Assembly (NCBI RefSeq): GCF_011617245.1
Contig: NZ_CP050152.1
Span: 806,001 to 870,000 of the forward strand
DNA: 64,000 nucleotides
Direction: 5' to 3'
DNA from: Brevibacterium atlanticum
Lineage (GTDB): Bacteria; Actinomycetota; Actinomycetes; Actinomycetales; Brevibacteriaceae
The stretch's first letter is position 1; every line of letters starts with the position of its first letter. Of this stretch, positions 51,615 through 59,403 are shown piece after piece. The translations under genes and the position numbers were made by a program. The notes under the pieces were generated by a model, which saw only the letters and a program-made list of their open reading frames with translations, searched no databases and had not been told where the DNA came from.

Positions 51615-51648
51615 CCGACAATTCATCTGCGCTTGGGCGAGTTGTCGG
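51615..51648 (+). terminator. Stem-loop after betC
   Basis: CCGACAATTC pairs with GAGTTGTCGG (10 bp, one G-U pair) around a 14-nt loop, about 48 bp past the betC stop codon. Confidence 0.55.
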
Positions 51649-51695
51649 TCACACCCTCAGATTCCGGTGGCATCATTCGGAGTAGGAGGGATGCC

Positions 51696-53096
51696 ATGAC
51701 CAACTTCGAGTGGACATCTGAAGTCCCGCTGGGCGCGGAGACCACGTACGACTGGCATGCTCAGCCGGGTGCTCTGACCAGACTCTCACCGCATTGGGCG
51801 CAGGAGATCGTCGAGGAGAGTTATCCTCCGATCGCCCCCGGCTCGGTGGCGCAGGTGAAGACGAGCGTGCCCGGGACCTACGGCCTCGTGCGGCGACCCT
51901 TCAGCTCGGTGCATTCGGAAGGACCATCGCGGTTCTCCTTCGTCGACGAGCTGAAGAAGGGGCCGTTGAGCCAGTGGAAGCACACGCACGAATTCACCTC
52001 GGTGGCGGGCGGAACGAAGATCGACGACCACGTTGCATTCTCCATGGCACCGCAGGGCTTCGACGTCGTCGATCGCGGCCTCACCCGCTACCTCGAGGTC
52101 ACCTTCGAGGCTCGGCACCGGCGGATGCTCATGGACATCGACTTCCTCGAGTCCACGAACGCGCCCCTGCTGACCAGGAAGAAGGGGAAGCGCATCCTCA
52201 TCGCCGGCGGCAGCGGTCTGATCGGCCGGCAGGTGGCCGCACTGTTCTCCACCGCCGGACATTTCGTCCGACTCCTCGTGCGCGAGACCCCGAAGTTCCC
52301 GTATGAGGTGCACTGGAATCCAGACCTGGGAATCCTCAACCCGCGGGACCTCGCGTGGGCGGATGCGGTGGTCCACCTCGGCGGGCGCTCGATCGCCACG
52401 CGGTTCACCAAACATGCGAAGGACGAGATCTGGTCCTCGCGCATCGACTCGACGAGGCTGCTCGTCGAAACGATGCGCAGCCTGCCCGAGGCCAAGCGGC
52501 CCTCGGCCTTCGTCTGCGCCTCGGCAGTCGGTTACTACGGGTCGAAGGCCGACGAGCCGGTCGACGAATCGGGGCCGGTCGGCGATGGATTCCTCGCCGA
52601 GGTGTGCCAGAAGTGGGAAGAGACCGCGGCGGGAGTCGAGGACTCCGGGATCCGGCGCGTGTCGATCCGCACCGGAGTCGTGCTCAGCTCATTGGGCGGG
52701 CTGCTCAGACTGCAGGCGCCGCTGTTCCTCGCCGGCGCCGGCGGTCGCTTGGGCAGCGGTGAGCAGGCCCTGGCTTGGATCTCCCTCGACGACGTGGCCC
52801 GCGCCTATGTGCACGCGGTGCTCTATGACTATGTGCGCGGTCCGGTCAATGCCGTCGCTCCCGAGCTCGTGTCGCAGGCTGAATTCGCCGAGGCGCTCGC
52901 CGCCCACCTGCGCCGACCCGCGTGGATTCCGACGCCCGGTTTCATCACCGAGCTCATGCTCGGCCGTGACGGGGCGAAGGAACTCGCCCTGGCTGATCAG
53001 CGGGTGGTGCCGGAGAAGCTGCAGGAGACCGGCTATCGCTTCGCCCAGCCGACGCTGTCGGACTGCTTCGACGAGGAGCTCGGCCACGGGGCGTGA
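51696..53096 (+). CDS. SRPBCC domain fused to TIGR01777-type sugar epimerase-like protein
   Basis: About 466 residues from ATG 51696 (GTAGGAGG upstream). Residues 1-150 form an SRPBCC/polyketide-cyclase-like domain (EWTSEVPLGAETTYDWHAQPGALTRLSPHW). From about 165 begins an extended-SDR domain (RILIAGGSGLIGRQVAALFSTAGHFVRLLVR) with the typical VHLGGRSIATRF and CASAVGYYG, ending with the family's DUF1731 tail (AWIPTPGFITELMLGRDGAKELALADQRVVPEKLQETGYRFAQPTL). Known as a fused form of the YfcH family; its reaction is unknown. Confidence 0.9.
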   Translation: MTNFEWTSEVPLGAETTYDWHAQPGALTRLSPHWAQEIVEESYPPIAPGSVAQVKTSVPGTYGLVRRPFSSVHSEGPSRFSFVDELKKGPLSQWKHTHEFTSVAGGTKIDDHVAFSMAPQGFDVVDRGLTRYLEVTFEARHRRMLMDIDFLESTNAPLLTRKKGKRILIAGGSGLIGRQVAALFSTAGHFVRLLVRETPKFPYEVHWNPDLGILNPRDLAWADAVVHLGGRSIATRFTKHAKDEIWSSRIDSTRLLVETMRSLPEAKRPSAFVCASAVGYYGSKADEPVDESGPVGDGFLAEVCQKWEETAAGVEDSGIRRVSIRTGVVLSSLGGLLRLQAPLFLAGAGGRLGSGEQALAWISLDDVARAYVHAVLYDYVRGPVNAVAPELVSQAEFAEALAAHLRRPAWIPTPGFITELMLGRDGAKELALADQRVVPEKLQETGYRFAQPTLSDCFDEELGHGA

Positions 53097-53127
53097 GAGT
53101 CCCTCGCAGTTGCCCGCAGATGCAGAA

Positions 53128-53165
53128 GTCCCCTCCGCTCGGTTCACCAACCGAACGGAGGGGAC
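53128..53165. terminator. Bidirectional terminator between epimerase-like and MetE-like genes
   Basis: GTCCCCTCCG-c-TCGGTT-CACC-AACCGA-a-CGGAGGGGAC, a 16-bp stem with a single C/A mismatch and 4-nt loop, between converging genes. Confidence 0.8.
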
Positions 53166-53227
53166 GTCAGTTTCTGGAGGTTCTGCTGATTGAGCTCTGT
53201 TTACTGAGCTCCGTCTGCAGATCCGGG

Positions 53228-54457
53228 TCAGAAGCGCTTCGAGGCGATCTCCGCACCTTCGGTCAGCGACTGCAGCTTGGCAACAGCGATCTCTGGGTGA
53301 ACGCGTCCGCCCAGGCCGCAGTCGGTGGAGGCGACGACGTTCTCGGGGCCGACGAGCTTGGCGAATCGGCCGATGCGTTCGGCGACGAGTTCGGGATGCT
53401 CGACGACGTTGGTCGCGTGGGAGACGATGCCCGGGATGATGTACTTGCCCTCGGGCAGCTTCTTCTCCTCCCAGATCCGCCATTCATGTTCGTGACGGAC
53501 GTTTGCGGCTTCGAAGGTGATGCCGGCGGCATTGAGCGTGAGCACCTGGTCGACGATCTCGGCGAACGGCAGGTCGGTGACGTGCGGTCCGTGCCAGGAA
53601 CCCCAGCAGGTGTGGATGCGGACCTGAGCCGGCTCGATGCCGCGCAGTGCATGGTTGAGTGCGTCGATGCGCACCTGAATGAACTTCCGGTAGTCGTCGA
53701 ACGACGGTTCCGGATTGATCTGGTCGAAGTTCTCGGCCAGGGAGGGATCGTCGATCTGGACGGTCAGCCCCGCCTCGGTGATGGCGAGGTATTCCTCACG
53801 CAGCACATCGGCCCAGGCCCAGATGAACTCCTCATCGGACGTGTAGTACTCATTGGCGATGCGGGACGCCGAGCCGGGGGACAGCGCATTGATGTAGCCG
53901 GCGCGCTCGTCGTAACCGGCGGCGGCGAGGCCGGCCTTGAGGTTGGCGATGTCACTGGCGACCTGCTCCTGGCCGATGTAGGAGATCGGACCGGTGGCCT
54001 TGGGGAACTGGGGCTGCTGCCCGGTGTCGGTGCCCGCCTCGGCGTCGGAGTAGACGTTCGGGAAGAGGTTGCGGTCGCGGCGATCGCCGAAGCTCGTGAG
54101 CACGGGATTGCCCGGTTCGGAGCGGACGGCCGGGGCATCCCACTTGTCGACGTCGTCGAGTTCGAGCCCGCCGGTGCGGGTGAACGAGTAGTGCCACCAT
54201 GCGCCGTAGTCGAAATCGGCGGACATGGCGTGGCCGTATTCGCCGTCGTTGGGAAGCGAGATGCCGAGATCCTTCTGGCGCTTGACGAGGTCGGTCACGC
54301 TGGCGGCCAGCAGCTCGTCGAACTCACGCGTCTGCTCCTCGGTGACCTCCTCGCCGGCGAGGCGAGCGGTGTACTGGGCGTGTTTGACCTTGTTCGCCTC
54401 GATGAGTTCGGGGGTGCGGGGTAAGGATCCTGCGTGGGATGTGCGAATCGTCGCCAT
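53228..54457 (-). CDS. MetE-like cobalamin-independent methionine synthase family protein
   Basis: About 409 residues from ATG 54457 (AGAGGAG upstream). It corresponds only to the C-terminal catalytic barrel of MetE. It starts TIRTSHAGSLPRTPELIEAN, and the zinc ligands are probably His and Cys in IHTCWGSWHGPH and the Cys in STDCGLGGRVHPEIA. Stand-alone proteins of this group include methyl-transferases of uncertain thiol acceptors and the epoxyalkane:coenzyme M transferase family, so methionine synthesis should not be assumed. No metF or other methionine gene is adjacent. Confidence 0.85.
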   Translation of the reverse strand: MATIRTSHAGSLPRTPELIEANKVKHAQYTARLAGEEVTEEQTREFDELLAASVTDLVKRQKDLGISLPNDGEYGHAMSADFDYGAWWHYSFTRTGGLELDDVDKWDAPAVRSEPGNPVLTSFGDRRDRNLFPNVYSDAEAGTDTGQQPQFPKATGPISYIGQEQVASDIANLKAGLAAAGYDERAGYINALSPGSASRIANEYYTSDEEFIWAWADVLREEYLAITEAGLTVQIDDPSLAENFDQINPEPSFDDYRKFIQVRIDALNHALRGIEPAQVRIHTCWGSWHGPHVTDLPFAEIVDQVLTLNAAGITFEAANVRHEHEWRIWEEKKLPEGKYIIPGIVSHATNVVEHPELVAERIGRFAKLVGPENVVASTDCGLGGRVHPEIAVAKLQSLTEGAEIASKRF

Positions 54458-54937
54458 GTCTGACTCCTCTGGTCGATCGTGCAGTTCGGCCGCGGCGGTT
54501 GTGCCGCAGCAGTCCCCTTCAGGCAATCACATTCGTGATCGCGCATGTGTGCTCCCTGTCATCTTGGGTCACGTGTGCCGGCGGTGTTCTGCGGTTGGAA
54601 CATCGTGCGCAATCGCCGCTGGTGGATCCTATTGATCGGTGTCGTCCTCGCTGTCGGCGCTCACTGTGGCCCGCATGTTCATCGTCAATGGCCCCTCCGC
54701 GCTCATGTCACCCAGCGGGGCGCTGGCCGCGGCGACTAGGCAGCGCGGCTCATCCTCGATCGGCGGCAAAGCAGACTCGGCCCGCTCCTTCATCTCAACA
54801 GAGCCAGGATCCGAACTGCCAGGAGAACCAGCGGCCCTACTGATCCCGGCATCGCAGCTGGCGTCACGAATCATCGGCTGGGCGGAACTCGCTGATGTGA
54901 TGGGAGGACCGACTATTCTTTTGAGCTGACTGAACTG
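54458..54937. other. 480-bp gap between MetE-like and IclR genes
   Basis: It contains the MetE-like gene's promoter and the 3' flank of the IclR gene. Two opposing frames of about 80-105 codons exist (54639-54929 rightward, 54629-54940 leftward). Neither has a ribosome site, a recognisable family motif or convincing codon bias, so I do not call a gene. Nothing else is evident. Confidence 0.5.
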
Positions 54938-55573
54938 TCAAGCGACGGGATGCAGGGCGCGCTCGATGGCAGAGGCTGTGACGAGCAGACGCGTGCCGTA
55001 AAGTTCGCCGAGGTCGCTGCTGACTCTGGCCACGGGAGCCACAATGCAGACGGCGCCGAGAAGCCCGTCACCGGAATGGATCGGAGCGCTGATGCTGGTC
55101 AGCCCGGGAGTGCGCTCCGAGACGGTGAGCACCCACCCGTCGGTCGAGGTTTCGCCATTGATGACTCGTGCGGCCGTGCCGCCGTCTGCCAAGGGGAGCA
55201 GTGTTCCCTCGCGCAGTTCGACGTGGAGCTCCTGTGGGGCTGACTCGCTGACGAGGCACAGTCGGTTAGAGGCACGCGGGACCCAAAGCTGACAGGCTTC
55301 TCCCGTGTTCGCGACGAGTTCGCGCAGTGGTCCTCGAGCGATCTGCCCGAGTCCAGAGCTGCCGAACCGTGATCCGAGGCGGAATGAGCCTTCTCGGTCG
55401 CGGGCAAGCAGCCCATGTGTGACCATTGCGCGGGCCAGTCGGTGGACTGTGGGGATGGAAAGACTGAGCGAATCGGCAAGCTCCGAAGCCGTCCTCGGGG
55501 TCGACTCGCAGATATCGATGATGGCCATGCTCTTGTCAAGGACCCCGACGTCCGTTACATTATGTCCAATCAT
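54938..55573 (-). CDS. IclR-family regulator of the CoA-transferase/lyase/transporter operon
   Basis: About 211 residues from ATG 55573 (MIGHNVTDVGVLDKSMAIID), set by TACGAT six bases upstream on the minus strand. N-terminal winged helix: TASELADSLSLSIPTVHRLARAMVTHGLLARDREGSFRLGSR. The ligand domain is somewhat short (ACQLWVPRASNRLCLVSESAP, then SISAPIHSGDGLLGAVCIVAP). It is divergent from the CaiB-type gene; a palindrome at 55586 between them should be its operator, covering both promoters. Confidence 0.9.
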   Translation of the reverse strand: MIGHNVTDVGVLDKSMAIIDICESTPRTASELADSLSLSIPTVHRLARAMVTHGLLARDREGSFRLGSRFGSSGLGQIARGPLRELVANTGEACQLWVPRASNRLCLVSESAPQELHVELREGTLLPLADGGTAARVINGETSTDGWVLTVSERTPGLTSISAPIHSGDGLLGAVCIVAPVARVSSDLGELYGTRLLVTASAIERALHPVA

Positions 55574-55579
55574 TATATG

Positions 55580-55585
55580 ATCGTA
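55580..55585 (-). promoter_or_regulatory. -10 box TACGAT, leaderless start of the IclR gene
   Basis: On the minus strand TACGAT is followed by 6 nt and ATG 55573; the operator at 55586 abuts it. Confidence 0.62.
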
Positions 55586-55606
55586 GCTTATCAAATAATG
55601 ATAAGC
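55586..55606. promoter_or_regulatory. Candidate IclR operator
   Basis: GCTTATCA-AATAA-TGATAAGC, perfect 8-bp arms, between the divergent IclR and CoA-transferase genes. It directly abuts the IclR -10 box and ends 16 bp before ATG 55622. A TATGAT at 55576 could be the rightward -10. Confidence 0.7.
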
Positions 55607-55621
55607 AATGAAGGAGACTGA

Positions 55622-56869
55622 ATGACAACGGAGTCCGACACATTCAACAGTCGAGCAGAAGCGTCGCTCCTCGAAGGAGTCCGTATCCTCGAGCTGGGCA
55701 ACTTCATCGCTGCCCCATTCGCTTCTCGACTGCTCGCCGATTTCGGGGCAGAAGTGATCAAGATCGAAGCCCCGAAGATCGGTGATGAGCTCAGGAACTG
55801 GCGGCGCGAACGCGGCGACGTATCGATGATGTTCCGCACGCTTGGCCGCAATAAACAGTCGGTGACAATCGATCTGCGCACCGAGCGGGGGCAGGAGCTC
55901 GTCCGCCGACTCGTCGCCGAATCGGACGTGGTCATCGAAAACTTCCGGCCGGGCACACTTGAGAGATGGGGCCTCGGCGAAGAGGCGCTCAAAGCAGTCA
56001 ACGGCGACATTGTCGTGGTGCGGATCTCTGGCTACGGTCAGACCGGGCCGTACAGAGACCGAGCAGGCTTCGGGGGAGTCGCCGAGGCGTTTGCTGGGCT
56101 GCGACACGTGACTGGTCATGCCGACCGTCCGGCGGTGCGTCCTGCTGCGCCGATCGGAGATGTCATGGCGGGTCTCTATGGTGCTCTCGGCGCAGTCATC
56201 CAACTGCTTGCGTTGAAGAGCGGACACGTATCGGATCGGGTCCGCGTGGTCGACGTTGCCCTTTACGAGGCGGTCTATTCGGCCATGGAATCCCTGATCC
56301 CCGATTACGACGCTTATGGGATGGTGCGAGAGCGGAGTGGAGCGAATCTGCCAGGCGTCGCCCCCAGTGGCAGCTACCCGACAGCTGATGGCCAGTCGGT
56401 GATGATCGCCGGCAACGCCGCCAAACCCTTCCGACAACTGATGCGTCTGTGTGGTCGTCCGGACCTCGCCGACGATCCAGCTCTGGCCGATGGAGGGGAA
56501 CGCAGCCGACGCGAGGTCGAGCTCGACGAGATTGTCACCTCGTGGACGCTTGCACGAGGAGTCGCCGAAGCCGTCGACGAGTTGGCTGCTGCCGGAGTGC
56601 CTGCCGGTCCTGTCTACGACGCCCGGGGAATCTCCACGGACGCGCATTTTGCGGCTCGGGGAATGCTCAAGGAAATGGAAGTCAGCATCGAAGGGGAAAC
56701 CACTGAGTCGATTCGCTTTCCAGGCGTGGTCCCGCGTATTCCAGGAGCAGAGGGGCAAATCAGGTGGGTGGGTCCCGAACTGGGCGAACACACCGAGTCG
56801 GTACTCTCAGGCGTGCTGGGGCTGACCGATGCCGAGAGAACCGAGCTCCGCACGGAAGGGGTGGTCTGA
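55622..56869 (+). CDS. CaiB/BaiF (class III) CoA-transferase
   Basis: 415 residues from ATG 55622 (AAGGAG upstream). Moves CoA from a donor such as succinyl-CoA to a carboxylic acid without ATP. Motifs: EGVRILELGNFIAAPFASRLLADFGAEVIKIE, DVVIENFRPGTLERWGL, RISGYGQTGPY and the catalytic Asp180 in AAPIGDVMAGLYGALG. One base separates its stop from the lyase start, and the operon also has a 2-hydroxycarboxylate transporter, so the acceptor is probably the imported hydroxy-acid. Candidates are citramalate, malate or 3-hydroxy-3-methylglutarate. Confidence 0.92.
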   Translation: MTTESDTFNSRAEASLLEGVRILELGNFIAAPFASRLLADFGAEVIKIEAPKIGDELRNWRRERGDVSMMFRTLGRNKQSVTIDLRTERGQELVRRLVAESDVVIENFRPGTLERWGLGEEALKAVNGDIVVVRISGYGQTGPYRDRAGFGGVAEAFAGLRHVTGHADRPAVRPAAPIGDVMAGLYGALGAVIQLLALKSGHVSDRVRVVDVALYEAVYSAMESLIPDYDAYGMVRERSGANLPGVAPSGSYPTADGQSVMIAGNAAKPFRQLMRLCGRPDLADDPALADGGERSRREVELDEIVTSWTLARGVAEAVDELAAAGVPAGPVYDARGISTDAHFAARGMLKEMEVSIEGETTESIRFPGVVPRIPGAEGQIRWVGPELGEHTESVLSGVLGLTDAERTELRTEGVV

Positions 56870-56870
56870 G

Positions 56871-57737
56871 GTGCGACCGGATATCAGCATCACCGACGTC
56901 GTTCTGCGCGACGGACTTCAGGATGAACCCACGATCACTTCAGTCGACGATCGGGCAGCGATCGCCGAGGCATTGGTCCACGCAGGAGTGCGGGATATCG
57001 AAGCCGCGTCATTCGTCAATCCCCGGAGGGTGCCGCAGATGTCAGGTGCCGAGTTACTCGCGGAAAGAGTGCTTCCAATTGCGGAGACCACATGGCGGGC
57101 GCTGGCGTTGAACGGCAAAGGCATCGCCCGCGCTGCATCAGCAGGTTTCACCGACATCACCCTCGTCGTCTCTGCCAGCGCCGAACACAGCCGGGCAAAC
57201 GCCGGACGGAATCCTGCTGAAGCGATCGCCGACTTCGCTCCTGCTGTCGCTGCGCACCCGGCTGTCAGATTCAGCGGCGGAGTCTCCACGGCATTTGTGT
57301 GTCCCTTCGCGGGATCAATCCCCAGCCGCGCCGTCGTTGAGATCGCCGAAGCCTACGCGGACATCGGCATTGAACGCATCGGACTCGCTGACACCATCGG
57401 CACGGCCGAACCGGACGCCGTCGAATCAATCGTCAAACAGCTGAAACGGTCAATGCCGACTGCGGAGATCAGTCTGCATCTGCACAATGCCCATGGGCGG
57501 GCATTCGAAACAGTGGATCGGGCTATCGCCGCCGGGGTCAGACAGTTCGACTCCTCCACCGGAGGGTATGGTGGCTGCCCGTTCGCACCCGGAGCGCACG
57601 GCAATATCGCGACTGAAGACCTCGTCGCCCACCTCCATGAACTCGGGCTCTCGACGGATATCGATCTGGAGGGCGTGAACTTTGCGAAGAGTCTCATTGC
57701 CGAAGTCCTTGCACGGGGTACACCCGTTGCTGTCTGA
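56871..57737 (+). CDS. HMG-CoA lyase-like DRE-TIM metallolyase
   Basis: About 288 residues from GTG 56871. Cleaves a 3-hydroxy-acyl-CoA by retro-aldol. Residues of hydroxymethylglutaryl-CoA lyase are kept: Arg13-Asp14 in VLRDGLQDE, the metal histidines His203 and His205 in SLHLHNAHG, catalytic Cys236 in GGYGGCPFAPG, and the Asn in GNIATEDLV. Differences from typical lyases include HLHNAHGRAF in place of HCHDTYGQA, so specificity may differ. Coupled to the CoA-transferase gene; the expected products are acetoacetate plus acetyl-CoA from HMG-CoA, or pyruvate plus acetyl-CoA from a citramalyl-CoA. Confidence 0.9.
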   Translation: MRPDISITDVVLRDGLQDEPTITSVDDRAAIAEALVHAGVRDIEAASFVNPRRVPQMSGAELLAERVLPIAETTWRALALNGKGIARAASAGFTDITLVVSASAEHSRANAGRNPAEAIADFAPAVAAHPAVRFSGGVSTAFVCPFAGSIPSRAVVEIAEAYADIGIERIGLADTIGTAEPDAVESIVKQLKRSMPTAEISLHLHNAHGRAFETVDRAIAAGVRQFDSSTGGYGGCPFAPGAHGNIATEDLVAHLHELGLSTDIDLEGVNFAKSLIAEVLARGTPVAV

Positions 57738-57753
57738 ACGAGACGTGTCTCCG

Positions 57754-57790
57754 TCCAAGTGAGTACACGTTCGGTCAAGCGAATACACGT
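57754..57790 (+). repeat. Imperfect direct repeats, 20-bp period, before the transporter gene
   Basis: TCCAAGTGAGTACACGT (57754-57770) and GTCAAGCGAATACACGT (57774-57790) match at 13 of 17 positions and are two helical turns apart. They lie between the lyase and transporter genes and may be a second regulator site. Confidence 0.5.
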
Positions 57791-57838
57791 CTAAAGACCG
57801 ACCGCGACGCCATCTATTGGTCAACGAAAGGGACAACG

Positions 57839-59257
57839 ATGTCCGAAATTCCGTCTACATCACAAGGTGACGGCACCTCTCAGGAGGACACCACCTCCAC
57901 CGCAGAGAGTTTGCTGAACGATCCGACCACTTCGCCCGAAGGAGACAAGACAGCCGGCCGGAAACGAGATCTGTTTACGATCGCCGGAATGCCCTACCTG
58001 TATTTCGGAGCACTATTCATCACATTCCTCATCGCGGCGCTGACGAACAACCTGCCGGACAGCATGCTCGTCGGTTTCGGCATCACCGTCGTTCTCGGGG
58101 GACTGCTGATGATGATCGGTCAACTCGCGCCGAAGGTCCGCGATTTCGGCTTCCCAACTCTCCTATGCACGTTCGTACCGGCCATACTCATCTACTTCGG
58201 GTTGATGCCCCGATCAGTTCCTCCCGTTGTGACGAACTTCCTCGATGGCTATGGCTTTCTCGACTTCTTCGTCGTTGCAGTCATCGCAGGGTCGGTTTTG
58301 GGTATGCCGAGGACACTGCTGCTCACAGCGGGACCTAGGTTCCTCGTGCCGCTGCTCGGATGCATTGTTGTCACCTTTGTGGCCATCGGCGCGATCAGTG
58401 CGCTGCTCGGATTCGGATTCATCAAAGGGATCCTCTTCATCGCGGGGCCGATTATGGCCGGCGGCATCGGTGTCGGGGCTATCCCCATGTCTCAGATGTA
58501 TGCGGCACAAACAGGGGCCGAAGCCTCTTCCTTCATGGCCGACCTCATGGCGGCCGTGGTGATAGGCAACGTCTTCTGCATCGTTTTCGCTGGGCTGCTC
58601 AACGGTATCGGACGCACCGGTAAACAGTGGTTCGTGGGGTTCAACGGTGAAGGGGAACTCATGCGAATTCAGGGTCGGCGCAATGAACTGACGCTGCCGA
58701 AGAAGAAGAGCGCGGCCACCTTTCAAAACCTCGGCATCGGAGTTGCGATCTCATCCGGGCTCTTCATCCTCGGAACTCTTCTCGGCGCCATCATGCCGTT
58801 TCTTCATCCCTACGCATGGACGATCATCGCAGCTGCGGCGATCAAGATCCTGGGGCTTTTCCCTCGTCAGCTGGAGGAAGCGAGCACCGACTGGGGAGAT
58901 CTGATGACTTCTTACTTCCTCCCGGCGCTTCTCGTTGCGGTGAGCATCACCTACATCGACATCGACGAGGTCATCGGTGCGGTCACGGATCCGGTTTTCA
59001 TGGGGCTGACTGTGCTTGCAGTCATCTGCTCTGGTCTCGTGGCCGGCTGCCTAGGCTGGCTTCTCAAGTTCAACTTCATCGAAGCCGCCGTCACACCGGG
59101 CTTGGTCATGGCGGACACCGGCGGCAGCGGTGATGTCTCGGTGCTCAGCGCAGCCGATCGCATCCACCTCATGCCCTTTGCTGCTCTGAGCACTCGTCTC
59201 GGTGGGGCTGTCAATCTGTTCCTGGTCTCGATGCTCGTTCCGTTCCTCAGCATGTGA
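57839..59257 (+). CDS. 2-hydroxycarboxylate transporter family (2HCT; CitS/MleP-like) permease
   Basis: 472 residues from ATG 57839 (AAAGGGAC upstream). A polar 45-residue N-terminus precedes about 11 helices. The two re-entrant-loop motifs of the 2HCT family are visible: AGPIMAGGIGVGAIPMSQMYA (about residue 205-225) and MADTGGSGDVSVLSAADRIHLMPFA (about 423-447), the latter including the family arginine. RLGGAVNLFLVSML ends the protein. Members carry citrate, malate, lactate or other acids with a hydroxyl next to a carboxylate. It should feed the CoA-transferase and lyase encoded upstream. Confidence 0.92.
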   Translation: MSEIPSTSQGDGTSQEDTTSTAESLLNDPTTSPEGDKTAGRKRDLFTIAGMPYLYFGALFITFLIAALTNNLPDSMLVGFGITVVLGGLLMMIGQLAPKVRDFGFPTLLCTFVPAILIYFGLMPRSVPPVVTNFLDGYGFLDFFVVAVIAGSVLGMPRTLLLTAGPRFLVPLLGCIVVTFVAIGAISALLGFGFIKGILFIAGPIMAGGIGVGAIPMSQMYAAQTGAEASSFMADLMAAVVIGNVFCIVFAGLLNGIGRTGKQWFVGFNGEGELMRIQGRRNELTLPKKKSAATFQNLGIGVAISSGLFILGTLLGAIMPFLHPYAWTIIAAAAIKILGLFPRQLEEASTDWGDLMTSYFLPALLVAVSITYIDIDEVIGAVTDPVFMGLTVLAVICSGLVAGCLGWLLKFNFIEAAVTPGLVMADTGGSGDVSVLSAADRIHLMPFAALSTRLGGAVNLFLVSMLVPFLSM

Positions 59258-59321
59258 TCAGGGCCGGTGGGACGGTACCGTGACCTCGCAAAGGTCATCG
59301 TTGCATCTCACACGCAAAGGA

Positions 59322-59360
59322 GAAGGCCCGGAGCATCTATATGAAATGCTCCGGGCCTTC
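59322..59360. terminator. Bidirectional terminator between the 2HCT and purL genes
   Basis: Perfect 15-bp stem (GAAGGCCCGGAGCAT / ATGCTCCGGGCCTTC) with a 9-nt loop. A smaller TGACCT-CGCAA-AGGTCA hairpin lies just before it (59281-59297). Confidence 0.85.
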
Positions 59361-59403
59361 CTCCGAACTCAGGCTATACTCGACGCTCAGTCCGCGAGGG
59401 CCC

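Noticed and set aside
54629..54940. Possible small genes in the MetE-IclR gap
   Set aside because: Opposing frames of 80-105 codons without ribosome sites, motifs or codon bias; not enough to call.
55591..56791. Extension of the IclR reading frame to more than 600 codons
   Set aside because: The extra part is antisense to the CoA-transferase gene; the TACGAT box and operator fix the IclR start at 55573.
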